NCBI RefSeq assembly: GCF_900099925.1
Contig: NZ_FNDE01000027.1
Location: 1 to 49,332, forward strand
Length of the DNA stretch: 49,332 bases
Source: Aneurinibacillus thermoaerophilus
GTDB lineage: Bacteria > Bacillota > Bacilli > Aneurinibacillales > Aneurinibacillaceae
Reading direction: 5' to 3'
The notes below the pieces were generated by a model. It ran no database searches. It was not told the origin of the DNA and saw only the letters and a program-made list of their open reading frames with translations. Positions 42,916 to 49,332 of this stretch are shown one piece after another; positions within the stretch are counted from its first letter, which is position 1, and each line of letters starts with the position of its first letter. Position numbers and translations under genes: made by a program.

Positions 42916-43611
42916 TCATTCACCCTCTTTGCTTTCGGCGAAACGGCGCAGATTCCTGCGGCTCCACCAATTGAGCCACATCATCGTACTAAATCCGAGC
43001 GCCACAATCACGATCACCCAATACGTAGCTTTCTCTATTTGCCCTGCTTCTACCGCAAAATAGATCGCCAGCGGAATGGTGTCCGTTTTTCCCGGAATAT
43101 ATCCGGCAAGCATGAGCGTCGCTCCAAATTCTCCAAGCCCGCGAGCAAAAGCAAGCACCAATCCTGCCAATATTCCGGGCCATGCCAGAGGAAACGAAAC
43201 CGTCCAAAACACTCGCCATTCCGATGCCCCCATCGTGCGCGCGGCTTGTTCCAGTTTTTTATCCAAAGATTGAAAAGCGGCGGCAGAAGACTGATACATC
43301 AAAGGGAAAGAAACGACCACAGAAGCAATCACCGCCCCGATCCATGTAAACACAATTTGTACATCGAACCATTCCAACAGCCAGCGACCTACCCATCCGT
43401 TCTTTCCAAATAAGATAAGAAGCCCGAATCCGACAACGGTGGGCGGCAGGACAAGCGGTAACAGGAATAGTGATTCGATCACACTTTTTCCTGGAAAATT
43501 CTTACGAGCAAGCACAAACGCAATCAATACTCCGGTTATAAAGACGATAAGCGTAGATATCCCGGCCACTTTTAAAGACAAAAACAGCGGCCCCATTGTC
43601 ATGTCAGCCAT
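42916..43611 (-). CDS. modB: Molybdate ABC transporter permease
   Basis: This 231-residue inner membrane protein has about five TM segments (SLKVAGISTLIVFITGVLIA; FLLPLVLPPTVVGFGLLILF; WIGAVIASVVVSFPLMYQSS). The EAA loop AARTMGASEWRVFWTVSFPL contacts the ATPase. FARGLGEFGATLMLAG is characteristic of ModB and related oxyanion permeases. It lies 16 bases after modA and 3 bases before modC's overlapping start. Functional as the channel for molybdate or tungstate. Confidence 0.94.
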   Translation of the reverse strand: MADMTMGPLFLSLKVAGISTLIVFITGVLIAFVLARKNFPGKSVIESLFLLPLVLPPTVVGFGLLILFGKNGWVGRWLLEWFDVQIVFTWIGAVIASVVVSFPLMYQSSAAAFQSLDKKLEQAARTMGASEWRVFWTVSFPLAWPGILAGLVLAFARGLGEFGATLMLAGYIPGKTDTIPLAIYFAVEAGQIEKATYWVIVIVALGFSTMMWLNWWSRRNLRRFAESKEGE

Positions 43612-43627
43612 AAAGTATCAACCTTGT

Positions 43628-44422
43628 TTATTTAAATCCATATTTTTCTAATATTTCTTTGCCTTTTTTACTCGCCAGATATTTCAAAAATGCTTTAGCC
43701 TGGTCAGCATGTTGCGTGTTCGCCGTTACCGCGCCAGGATAGACAATCGGCTTGTGCCATTCCGATTTGGCGATAGCCAGCAATTTCACTTTTTTGGAAA
43801 TTCTAGCATCGCTTGCATACACCACTCCAACATCTGCATTACCCGATTCTACATACGTAAGCACTTGACGTACATCTTTTCCTAATACAAGCTTGTCCTG
43901 TAACTTGTTCCACAATCCAATCTTTTCCAATGTTTCTTTTGTATATCTTCCCGCCGGAACACTCTCTGGCTCCCCAACAGCCAGTTGTTTTATGTGTTCA
44001 GGTGACAATTTGTCAAATGAATCAATATGTAAAGAACTGTCCTTTGGTGCCACTAACACAAGCTCATTCGCGGCAAAATCGACACGCGTATCTGCTGCAA
44101 TCAAGTTTTTATCCTGTAATGTATCCATATCTTTTTTGCTGGCGGATAAAAAAGCATCGATCGGGGCTCCCTGTTCAATTTGCTTGGCAAGCCTGCCTGA
44201 GCTTCCAAACGTATATGTTACAATAGTATTGGGATTTTCCTTCTCAAAAGCGGCTTTTATTTCCTTTAGGGCATCTGTCAAACTCGCCGCCGCAGAAATA
44301 GTAAGTTCAACTTTTTCAGCAGGTGCGGACAACTCTTCGCTCTTGGAAGATGAGCCACTGTTCGTGCACCCTGCTAAAACAAACAATAATAATACTAACA
44401 ACAACGATAAAACCTGCTTCAA
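43628..44422 (-). CDS. modA: Molybdate-binding lipoprotein
   Basis: This 264-residue protein starts at a TTG with GGAGAGG upstream. The lipobox LAGC gives acylation at C19. The mature part carries ModA-type motifs: TISAAASLTDALKEIKAAFE, YTFGSSGRLAKQIEQGAPID and FLSASKKDMDTL, then VYASDARISKKVK and FLKYLASKKGKEILEKYGF. The serines of AAAS and GSSG bind the oxyanion. It is the first gene of the mod operon and divergent from a regulator with a related binding domain. Tungstate is an alternative ligand. Confidence 0.94.
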   Translation of the reverse strand: MKQVLSLLLVLLLFVLAGCTNSGSSSKSEELSAPAEKVELTISAAASLTDALKEIKAAFEKENPNTIVTYTFGSSGRLAKQIEQGAPIDAFLSASKKDMDTLQDKNLIAADTRVDFAANELVLVAPKDSSLHIDSFDKLSPEHIKQLAVGEPESVPAGRYTKETLEKIGLWNKLQDKLVLGKDVRQVLTYVESGNADVGVVYASDARISKKVKLLAIAKSEWHKPIVYPGAVTANTQHADQAKAFLKYLASKKGKEILEKYGFK

Positions 44423-44530
44423 TATACGCCTCTCCTTTATTTTATTTTTATATAAATCACGTTTGATCTATCGACATTCTCTCGTGATTGAAGGAGAGAG
44501 AAAATAAGTCGAAATATCAAAAGCGATATA

Positions 44531-44580
44531 TCCAATTATATCTAATTATAAATAAATATAAATAGTTATAAATAATAGGG
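44531..44580. promoter_or_regulatory. Phased 10-bp AT repeats upstream of modA and its regulator
   Basis: Five successive decamers read tccaattata, tctaattata, aataaatata, aatagttata and aataataggg. The shared part is (a/t)a..tata in register, repeating at one helical turn. They lie between the two divergent genes, where a repressor could bind cooperatively on one face of DNA. Confidence 0.55.
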
Positions 44581-44614
44581 TTGAATTTAAGTTACAAAAT
44601 TGGATGGTGGAAAC

Positions 44615-45574
44615 ATGAGTAATATCTCTTATACAACCGAAGAAATCGCTAATATCCTAAAAGTATCCAAATTAACTGTATACGATCTGATTAAAAAGGG
44701 GGAAATTCGGGCCTATCGCGTCGGAAGGCAAATGCGTGTCGATGCTCAAGATCTGGAAACCTATAAAGCAAAGGCAAAAGGCGAAATCTATCCCCCGCCC
44801 CATTCGTCCCAACCGACTTCTTCTCTCGTTTCCGAAAAAAATACTGCTTTGCACTCTCCATCGCCCAGTCGCCCGATCATCATTAGCGGTCAGGATTTAA
44901 GCCTTGATATACTCGTAAAGCATTTAGAAAAACGTTCTTCCCTGTATCGTCCCTTGCGTTCGTACACAGGTAGCCTGAACGGTCTTATTTCCATGTATAA
45001 GGGAGAGGCGGATATTGTCAGCACCCACCTGTGGGACGGAGATACGGGAGAGTATAATATTCCGTACATCAAAAAAATTCTGGTCGGCCACCGCTTTCTC
45101 GTAGTAAACCTCGTGTCACGTTGGGCTGGATTTTACGTAAAAAAGGGGAATCCGAAACAAATTCAAACCTGGGAAGATTTAACCAGGCCGACAATAAAAA
45201 TTGTCAACCGTGAAAAAGGGTCAGGTATTCGCGTGCTGCTTGACGAACAATTGCGGCTCCGTCAAATCATCGGCCAGAACATTAAGGGGTATACAGTGGA
45301 AGAATCTAGCCATTTAGGGGTTGCAGGAGCTATCGCCAACGGCGACGCCGACGTGGGAATCGGCAGTGAAAAAGCGGCTTCTATTGTAGGGGTGGACTTC
45401 GTTCCGCTAATTAAAGAACGTTATGACCTTGTCATTTTAAAAACTCCAGAAAACGAACCGTTCATCGAAATACTATGTGATACTTTACATTCTCCTTCGT
45501 TTAAAAATGACATGAAAGCAATCGGAGGGTATGAGCTATCGGAAACAGGAAAAATCATATACGAAACAATATAA
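44615..45574 (+). CDS. HTH plus periplasmic-binding-like regulator of mod genes
   Basis: This 319-residue cytoplasmic protein begins with an excisionase-type winged helix domain (YTTEEIANILKVSKLTVYDL, residues 6-25, then GEIRAYRVGRQMRVDAQDLE). After a proline/serine linker (PPPHSSQPTSSL) comes a PBP-like domain (90-319): GSLNGLISMYKGEADIVSTH, VNREKGSGIRVLLDEQL and AGAIANGDADVGIGSEKAAS. This is the domain that follows the HTH in molybdate-regulated proteins and resembles LysR/ModA-like ligand domains. The ATG has GGTGG nearby. It is divergent from modABC and likely represses it when molybdate is bound. Ligand is inferred. Confidence 0.85.
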   Translation: MSNISYTTEEIANILKVSKLTVYDLIKKGEIRAYRVGRQMRVDAQDLETYKAKAKGEIYPPPHSSQPTSSLVSEKNTALHSPSPSRPIIISGQDLSLDILVKHLEKRSSLYRPLRSYTGSLNGLISMYKGEADIVSTHLWDGDTGEYNIPYIKKILVGHRFLVVNLVSRWAGFYVKKGNPKQIQTWEDLTRPTIKIVNREKGSGIRVLLDEQLRLRQIIGQNIKGYTVEESSHLGVAGAIANGDADVGIGSEKAASIVGVDFVPLIKERYDLVILKTPENEPFIEILCDTLHSPSFKNDMKAIGGYELSETGKIIYETI

Positions 45575-45593
45575 ATACACAGTTATGAAATAA

Positions 45594-45648
45594 AGGAGAG
45601 AGAAAAGCAGCGTATCTTTTTTCGGACTGAACTCTTTTCTTCTCTCCT
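45594..45648. terminator. Hairpin between the mod regulator and the siderophore-binding gene
   Basis: GGAGAGAGAAAAG and CTTTTCTTCTCTCC face each other across 26 bases. No T-run follows on either side, so it may be a weak terminator or mRNA-end stabiliser. Confidence 0.45.
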
Positions 45649-45692
45649 ATCCAAAGATATTTCATTAAACACTTAATAGAGCTTGTTTATAA

Positions 45693-46643
45693 CTACTTCG
45701 CAAGATTAGCAAACAAATCATCTACCACGCGGTTAGCTGCCTGATAGCCCAGACCACTTAACCATGTCTCATCGGACACCCGGTATACTTTATTTTCTTT
45801 TACTGCTTTGAATTGTTTCCATGTAGGATTGGACATAATTTTGCTTGTTAAAAGATTTTCTTCGTCACGTGTAAACCAGAAGATAGCATCCCCCTCCATG
45901 TCCGCAACGCGTTCTTCGTTAAGCTTTACGCTGAATTCATTTTTATCCTGTGCGGCAGGGCGCGGAAGACCGGCATCTTGAATAATGCTGCCGCTAAAAT
46001 TATCTCTTAAATAAACAGTGACATTATCTTTGCGTGGGCGCAAAATAGAGACATGAGTTTTTGTGAGACGATCACCCATCTTTACTTTGAACTCTTCAAT
46101 ACGGTTATTGTAATCATTCAACAATTTTTCTGCCTCTTTCGTTTTACCTAACGCTTCCGCCTGCAACTTAAGATTTTCTTTCCATGTAGCCCCCAATGTC
46201 TCAACAAACACAGTTGGAGCAATTTGACTTAGCTTCTCATAAATCGCTTCGTGCGTATCTTTTGAACCTAGAATCAAATCAGGTTGCAAAGCAGCGATCG
46301 TCTCCAAGTTCGGCTGATTAATGGTTCCCACCTTTTCGATTCCTTCTACTCCTTTGAGATACGACGGGAACGGATGATCCGCGAACACCGTAGCCGCCCC
46401 CACAGGCTTTACTCCCAATGCCAACACATTGTCCAACGCGCCATTATCAAGCGTAACGACCCGTTCTGGTTTCTTCGTCAATTTGGTTTCTCCCATAGCA
46501 TGCTTAATCACCTGCTCAGAAGAGCCGGAAGATTCAGCTTTTTCTGGAGCTGATGCTGTCTGACCGCCGCATGCCGTCATCAATAGTACAATGGCTATCA
46601 GCCAAATACATAAAAAATAATATGAACGCTTTTTCCTTGCCAT
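45693..46643 (-). CDS. Iron-siderophore ABC transporter binding lipoprotein
   Basis: This 316-residue protein has a lysine/arginine-rich signal and lipobox LMTAC (C25). Mature motifs are of the FecB/BtuF class III fold: KKPERVVTLDNGALDNVLAL, QPNLETIAALQPDLILGSKD, the long helix ENLKLQAEALGKTKEAEKLL and a C-terminal DETWLSGLGYQAANRVVDDL. It resembles YfiY of Bacillus subtilis in size and neighbourhood, where yfiY is divergent from two permease genes (yfiZ, yfhA). The gene is divergent from two FecCD permeases, with a Fur box between. ATG preceded by AGGGAGG. Confidence 0.92.
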   Translation of the reverse strand: MARKKRSYYFLCIWLIAIVLLMTACGGQTASAPEKAESSGSSEQVIKHAMGETKLTKKPERVVTLDNGALDNVLALGVKPVGAATVFADHPFPSYLKGVEGIEKVGTINQPNLETIAALQPDLILGSKDTHEAIYEKLSQIAPTVFVETLGATWKENLKLQAEALGKTKEAEKLLNDYNNRIEEFKVKMGDRLTKTHVSILRPRKDNVTVYLRDNFSGSIIQDAGLPRPAAQDKNEFSVKLNEERVADMEGDAIFWFTRDEENLLTSKIMSNPTWKQFKAVKENKVYRVSDETWLSGLGYQAANRVVDDLFANLAK

Positions 46644-46686
46644 TTACAGGTTCCTCCCTTAAAATAAGAATTGTCAAATTTATAAT

Positions 46687-46701
46687 TGATATAAATTATC
46701 A
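46687..46701. promoter_or_regulatory. Fur box between the divergent siderophore genes
   Basis: TGATATAAATTATCA matches TGATAATnATTATCA at 12 of 14 positions. It lies 44 bases before the binding-protein start and 66 bases before the first permease start, so one site can control both. Confidence 0.8.
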
Positions 46702-46766
46702 TTTTCAGTTAAAGGGTATACTATTTTGTCTTTTTCTGTCAATCCAAATTTTACATGGAGGGTATT

Positions 46767-47774
46767 GTGAGCTTGTTTGCCCGTATATTTCCCGGTTTTC
46801 GGTTTACCTTTTTTCTTCTTCTGCTGCTTGTTTGCTTTTTCGCAAGCATCGTATACGGAACAAAGCCGATTTCCTATCCGACTATTTATTCGTCCTTTGT
46901 TGCCTTCAACAATGACTCCGAAGATCATGTAATTATTCAAGCTGTGCGCTTACCCCGCGCGCTCATCGCTCTGGCGGTCGGCGCCTGTCTGGGCGTAAGC
47001 GGAGCGATCATGCAAGCATTAACAAGAAATCCGCTGGCTTCTCCCGAACTGCTAGGCATGAATCACGGCGCAGCGTTGGGAGTGGTGAGCAGCCTTCTTT
47101 TTTTTCCTGCTTCTTCAACACTAAACCATATTTGGTTTGCTTTTCTAGGGGCAGGCCTTGCAGCATGCCTGGTCTATATCTTCAGCACCATCGGCAAAAA
47201 TGGTATGACACCGGTAAAGCTTACACTTGCTGGCGCATCTTTAACCACTCTGCTTGTCTCGATCACACAGGCTCTTTTAATTTTAAGCGAGCGCTCCTTT
47301 GACGAGATGCGTTTCTGGCTGGCAGGTTCGGTGTCCGGGCGCAGTATCGAGCTATTTTTAGATATTCTTCCTTTTATGCTTTTCGGGCTTATTATTGCTT
47401 TATTTATCGCAAAAAAAATCGAAGTGCTCGTTTTTGGCGAAGAGATCGCTACCGGCCTGGGCCAGAGAACGGCATGGGTTAAAGTCACAGCTATGTTTGC
47501 TGTCGTGTTGCTGGCTGGCAGCGCTGTTTCCATCGCGGGCCCGATTAGCTTTATCGGCTTGGCGGTTCCTCACCTAGCGCGTTCGTTGGCAGGGGCGAAT
47601 TTCCGCTGGATTTTCATCTATTCGGCAGTATTGGGCGCGACATTGCTGCTGCTGGCTGACACCGCCGCGCGATTCGTTATTTATCCGCAGGATCTCCCTG
47701 TCGGAATTATGACAGCTATACTCGGAGCACCCTTTTTTATTTATATCGTCCGAAAAAAGGATTGGAAGCTATGA
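46767..47774 (+). CDS. FecCD-family siderophore permease 1
   Basis: This 335-residue protein has nine or ten TM segments of the FecCD/BtuC family. Motifs include VRLPRALIALAVGACLGVSG, MQALTRNPLASPELLGMNHG, the FWLAGSVSGRS region and IAGPISFIGLAVPHLARSLA, the coupling helix region that contacts the ATPase. The start was placed at GTG 46767, with GGAGG five bases upstream, rather than at the earlier ATG which lacks a site. It overlaps the second permease by 4 bases (ATGA), showing translational coupling. Confidence 0.93.
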   Translation: MSLFARIFPGFRFTFFLLLLLVCFFASIVYGTKPISYPTIYSSFVAFNNDSEDHVIIQAVRLPRALIALAVGACLGVSGAIMQALTRNPLASPELLGMNHGAALGVVSSLLFFPASSTLNHIWFAFLGAGLAACLVYIFSTIGKNGMTPVKLTLAGASLTTLLVSITQALLILSERSFDEMRFWLAGSVSGRSIELFLDILPFMLFGLIIALFIAKKIEVLVFGEEIATGLGQRTAWVKVTAMFAVVLLAGSAVSIAGPISFIGLAVPHLARSLAGANFRWIFIYSAVLGATLLLLADTAARFVIYPQDLPVGIMTAILGAPFFIYIVRKKDWKL

Positions 47775-48805
47775 ACCGTACGACAAATTTTCATTTTTTA
47801 AGAACCGCATTCTTCCCCATAATAAGCAGTCGGTATTTGCTTGTTTTGCTCGTTCTGCTTCTATGCAACCTGGTGGTTGCTTGGATTACGATTGGGATCG
47901 GCGAGTTCCGTATCCCGTTTGCGGATGTGATAAAAACGCTGGCAGGATACGGCGAAAAAAAATATGAATTTGTCATCTACACACTGCGCCTGCCCCGTAC
48001 GCTGGTTGCTTTTCTTGTGGGAATAGGACTTGCTGTTTCTGGAACCATTCTTCAGGCATTAACCCGGAATCCGCTGGCTTCTCCCAGCGTGATCGGACTT
48101 AATGCTGGAGCTGGACTAGGAGCGTCCATTATGATTATCCTCTTTCCTGCTGTGTCTATCTTTTTCGTCCCATTCGCTGCCTTTGCCGGCGCTTTCATTG
48201 CCGGAGCGCTTGTCTACCTTCTCGCTTGGAAAAATGGAGACTCACCGCTGCGTCTTGTACTTATCGGGATCGGAATTGCCGCCATCGCCCAAGCATTTAT
48301 CTTGCTGATCCAGACCCACGGCAAGATTCAATTGGTAACGAAAGCAACCATCTGGCTGGTCGGCAGCGTGTACGCGCGGGGATGGGAACATGTTTGGTCC
48401 TTATTCCCTTGGATTTTCCTTCTCTTCTGTGTGACGTTTGGCCTCGCGCGCCACTTGGATATCCTTCAGCTCGGCGACGACATTGCCCGTGGGGTGGGAA
48501 GCAGAGTGGAGTGGCAGCGGGGATGGCTATTGCTTATAAGCATTGCTCTTGCAGGGGCATCTGTTGCCGCTGCCGGTGTTATTAGCTTCGTTGGGCTTAT
48601 GGCGCCCCATATTTCCCGTCGTCTCGTTGGCTCATCACATAGGGTTCTCCTAATTACAGCAGCGTTAGTTGGCGGACTGCTCGTTATGCTATCCGATTTG
48701 ATCGGCAAAACTCTGTTCGCGCCGATTGAAATTCCTTGCGGGATTGTCACTGCCATCATCGGCGTCCCCTACTTAATATACTTGTTGATTCGGGAGCAAA
48801 AATAG
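47771..48805 (+). CDS. FecCD-family siderophore permease 2
   Basis: This 344-residue protein is paralogous to the upstream gene and presumably forms the heterodimeric channel with it. Conserved blocks: LRLPRTLVAFLVGIGLAVSG, LQALTRNPLASPSVIGLNAG, IWLVGSVYARGWEHVWSLFP and AAGVISFVGLMAPHISRRLV. It has nine or ten TM segments. No ATPase gene follows within the window: the next feature is an IS200/IS605-type right end. In Bacillus subtilis such permease pairs use the separately encoded ATPase YusV, so a missing partner is not necessarily a defect. Confidence 0.93.
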   Translation: MNRTTNFHFLRTAFFPIISSRYLLVLLVLLLCNLVVAWITIGIGEFRIPFADVIKTLAGYGEKKYEFVIYTLRLPRTLVAFLVGIGLAVSGTILQALTRNPLASPSVIGLNAGAGLGASIMIILFPAVSIFFVPFAAFAGAFIAGALVYLLAWKNGDSPLRLVLIGIGIAAIAQAFILLIQTHGKIQLVTKATIWLVGSVYARGWEHVWSLFPWIFLLFCVTFGLARHLDILQLGDDIARGVGSRVEWQRGWLLLISIALAGASVAAAGVISFVGLMAPHISRRLVGSSHRVLLITAALVGGLLVMLSDLIGKTLFAPIEIPCGIVTAIIGVPYLIYLLIREQK

Positions 48806-48898
48806 CATTCTGCTCTAGATATTGGAAAATGTTCCTCTTCTTCCTAGGCTTTCGTTCATTTTCTACAAAGAAGCATGATCTGTCTGCATCGCTTCGAC

Positions 48899-48967
48899 AA
48901 AAGCAGCGGCCGCAAAACATCTGGCAACTCAAAGATAGAGATGATTGCGGCCGCTTTCTTGCTTTTG
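48899..48967 (+). terminator. Long terminator hairpin after the permease operon
   Basis: AAGCAGCGGCCGCAA pairs with TTGCGGCCGCTTTCTT; the inner CATCT/AGATG can add a second stem. A short T-run follows (CTTTT). Confidence 0.75.
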
Positions 48968-49015
48968 CCTTCAGCGCTACGTAGAAGAAAATCAAAAGGC
49001 ATATGTTTATCCTAC

Positions 49016-49110
49016 GTGAACCTCTCTCCAATAAATTGGAGAGCTTCTCGCTTCATCGAGCCGACTATTGTCGCACTCTCCACGAAGGCTAGTTCCTAGC
49101 CTAGCGTGTC
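49016..49110 (-). ncRNA. omega-RNA (reRNA) and right end of an IS200/IS605-type element
   Basis: Downstream of the tnpB stop the minus strand reads GACACG, CTAGGCTAGGAACTAGCC, then GTGGAGAGTGCGAC, GTCGGCTCGATGAAGC, and GAAGCTCTCC-aatttatt-GGAGAGAGGTTCAC. The final hairpin with GAAGC before it and GGTTCAC after it is typical of the right end of TnpB elements, where the omega-RNA scaffold ends and the guide begins. Element end is placed at 49016. The omega-RNA also overlaps the tnpB 3' end. The fold was judged by eye. Confidence 0.75.
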
Positions 49111-49332
49111 TTACGACACGTTTTGTAGTTGTTGTACTGCCCGTTTGAGAATGTTTTTGGCGGCATTTACATCACGGTCACATTCAAATCCACAAGAAGG
49201 GCAATGATGTGTCCGTACAGCCAATGTTTTCTTTACGATTTCATCACAGCTTGAGCATTGTTGACTTGTGTTTCGTGGATCAACCAGAACAACACGCTTA
49301 CCAGCACTTTCAGCCTTGTAAGTGGTGAACTG
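49111..49332 (-). CDS. tnpB: TnpB (IS200/IS605 family) C-terminal part
   Basis: This partial gene runs off the window at 49332 and encodes the last 73 residues of a TnpB RNA-guided nuclease. The target-nucleic-acid-binding zinc finger is seen: QQCSSCDE, then HHCPSCGFECDRDVNAAKNI, with four cysteines in two C-x-x-C pairs. The last RuvC aspartate lies in CDRDVNAAKNIL. The stop is at 49113-49111. The 5' part, and whether a tnpA transposase accompanies it, cannot be seen. It is inserted just downstream of the siderophore permease operon. Confidence 0.93.
   Translation of the reverse strand, partial: QFTTYKAESAGKRVVLVDPRNTSQQCSSCDEIVKKTLAVRTHHCPSCGFECDRDVNAAKNILKRAVQQLQNVS

Noticed and set aside
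48875-49099. Plus-strand frame over the TnpB right end
   Set aside because: It overlaps a terminator and the omega-RNA region and has no ribosome site.

Overview
The window looks like the chromosome of a low-to-moderate GC Bacillota of the order Bacillales, most like an Aneurinibacillus/Brevibacillus-type member of the Paenibacillaceae. This is inferred from gene families, strong AGGAGG-type ribosome sites, frequent TTG/GTG starts, S-box and ydaO riboswitches, and a Spo0M gene. No rRNA, tRNA or CRISPR array was seen.

Layout. Positions 1-1390 are a decayed zone: an MFS transporter tail with a frameshift, an IS630-type transposase remnant with an internal deletion, and a frameshifted small membrane protein. 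A nucleotidyltransferase follows (1388-2383). Positions 2772-16865, all on the minus strand, hold an unusual type VII (WXG100/ESX) secretion locus. In transcription order it encodes a VWA protein, a PP2C phosphatase, a YukD-like protein, a three-ATPase EssC/EccC motor, an EsxA-like WXG100 protein, a Ser/Thr kinase-TM-TPR protein, a TM coiled/helical protein, a second WXG100 protein, a glycine-zipper candidate effector, an EspG-like protein and a two-TM protein. Positions 17139-22690 hold yitJ-like and metH methionine genes behind a SAM-I riboswitch. Positions 22785-29928 hold an HD-GYP protein with a broken HD motif, an SPFH/NfeD pair, an IclR regulator with a small partner gene, and divergent aconitase. 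The IclR-acnA gap carries two copies of one 17-bp palindrome.

Positions 30094-41939 are mostly housekeeping genes: a foreign-looking low-GC methyltransferase, quinone oxidoreductase, malic enzyme, the dapH-dapL lysine/DAP pair, a nitroreductase, a DCC-family protein, Spo0M, a nuclease lipoprotein, a c-di-AMP-riboswitch-controlled NlpC/P60 hydrolase, and a YitT-family transporter. The YitT gene is preceded by a long leader RNA with mutually exclusive hairpins that hide its ribosome site. Positions 42280-45574 hold the modABC molybdate transporter and a divergent HTH/periplasmic-binding-like regulator. Positions 45693-48805 are a Fur-boxed siderophore uptake locus. The window ends inside a tnpB gene whose right end contains the omega-RNA hairpin and a predictable guide.

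Most interesting: the kinase/phosphatase/VWA-equipped type VII locus with its glycine-zipper effector cassette; the leader RNA of the YitT gene, a candidate undescribed riboswitch-like element; the twin IclR operators; and the omega-RNA guide at the TnpB right end.
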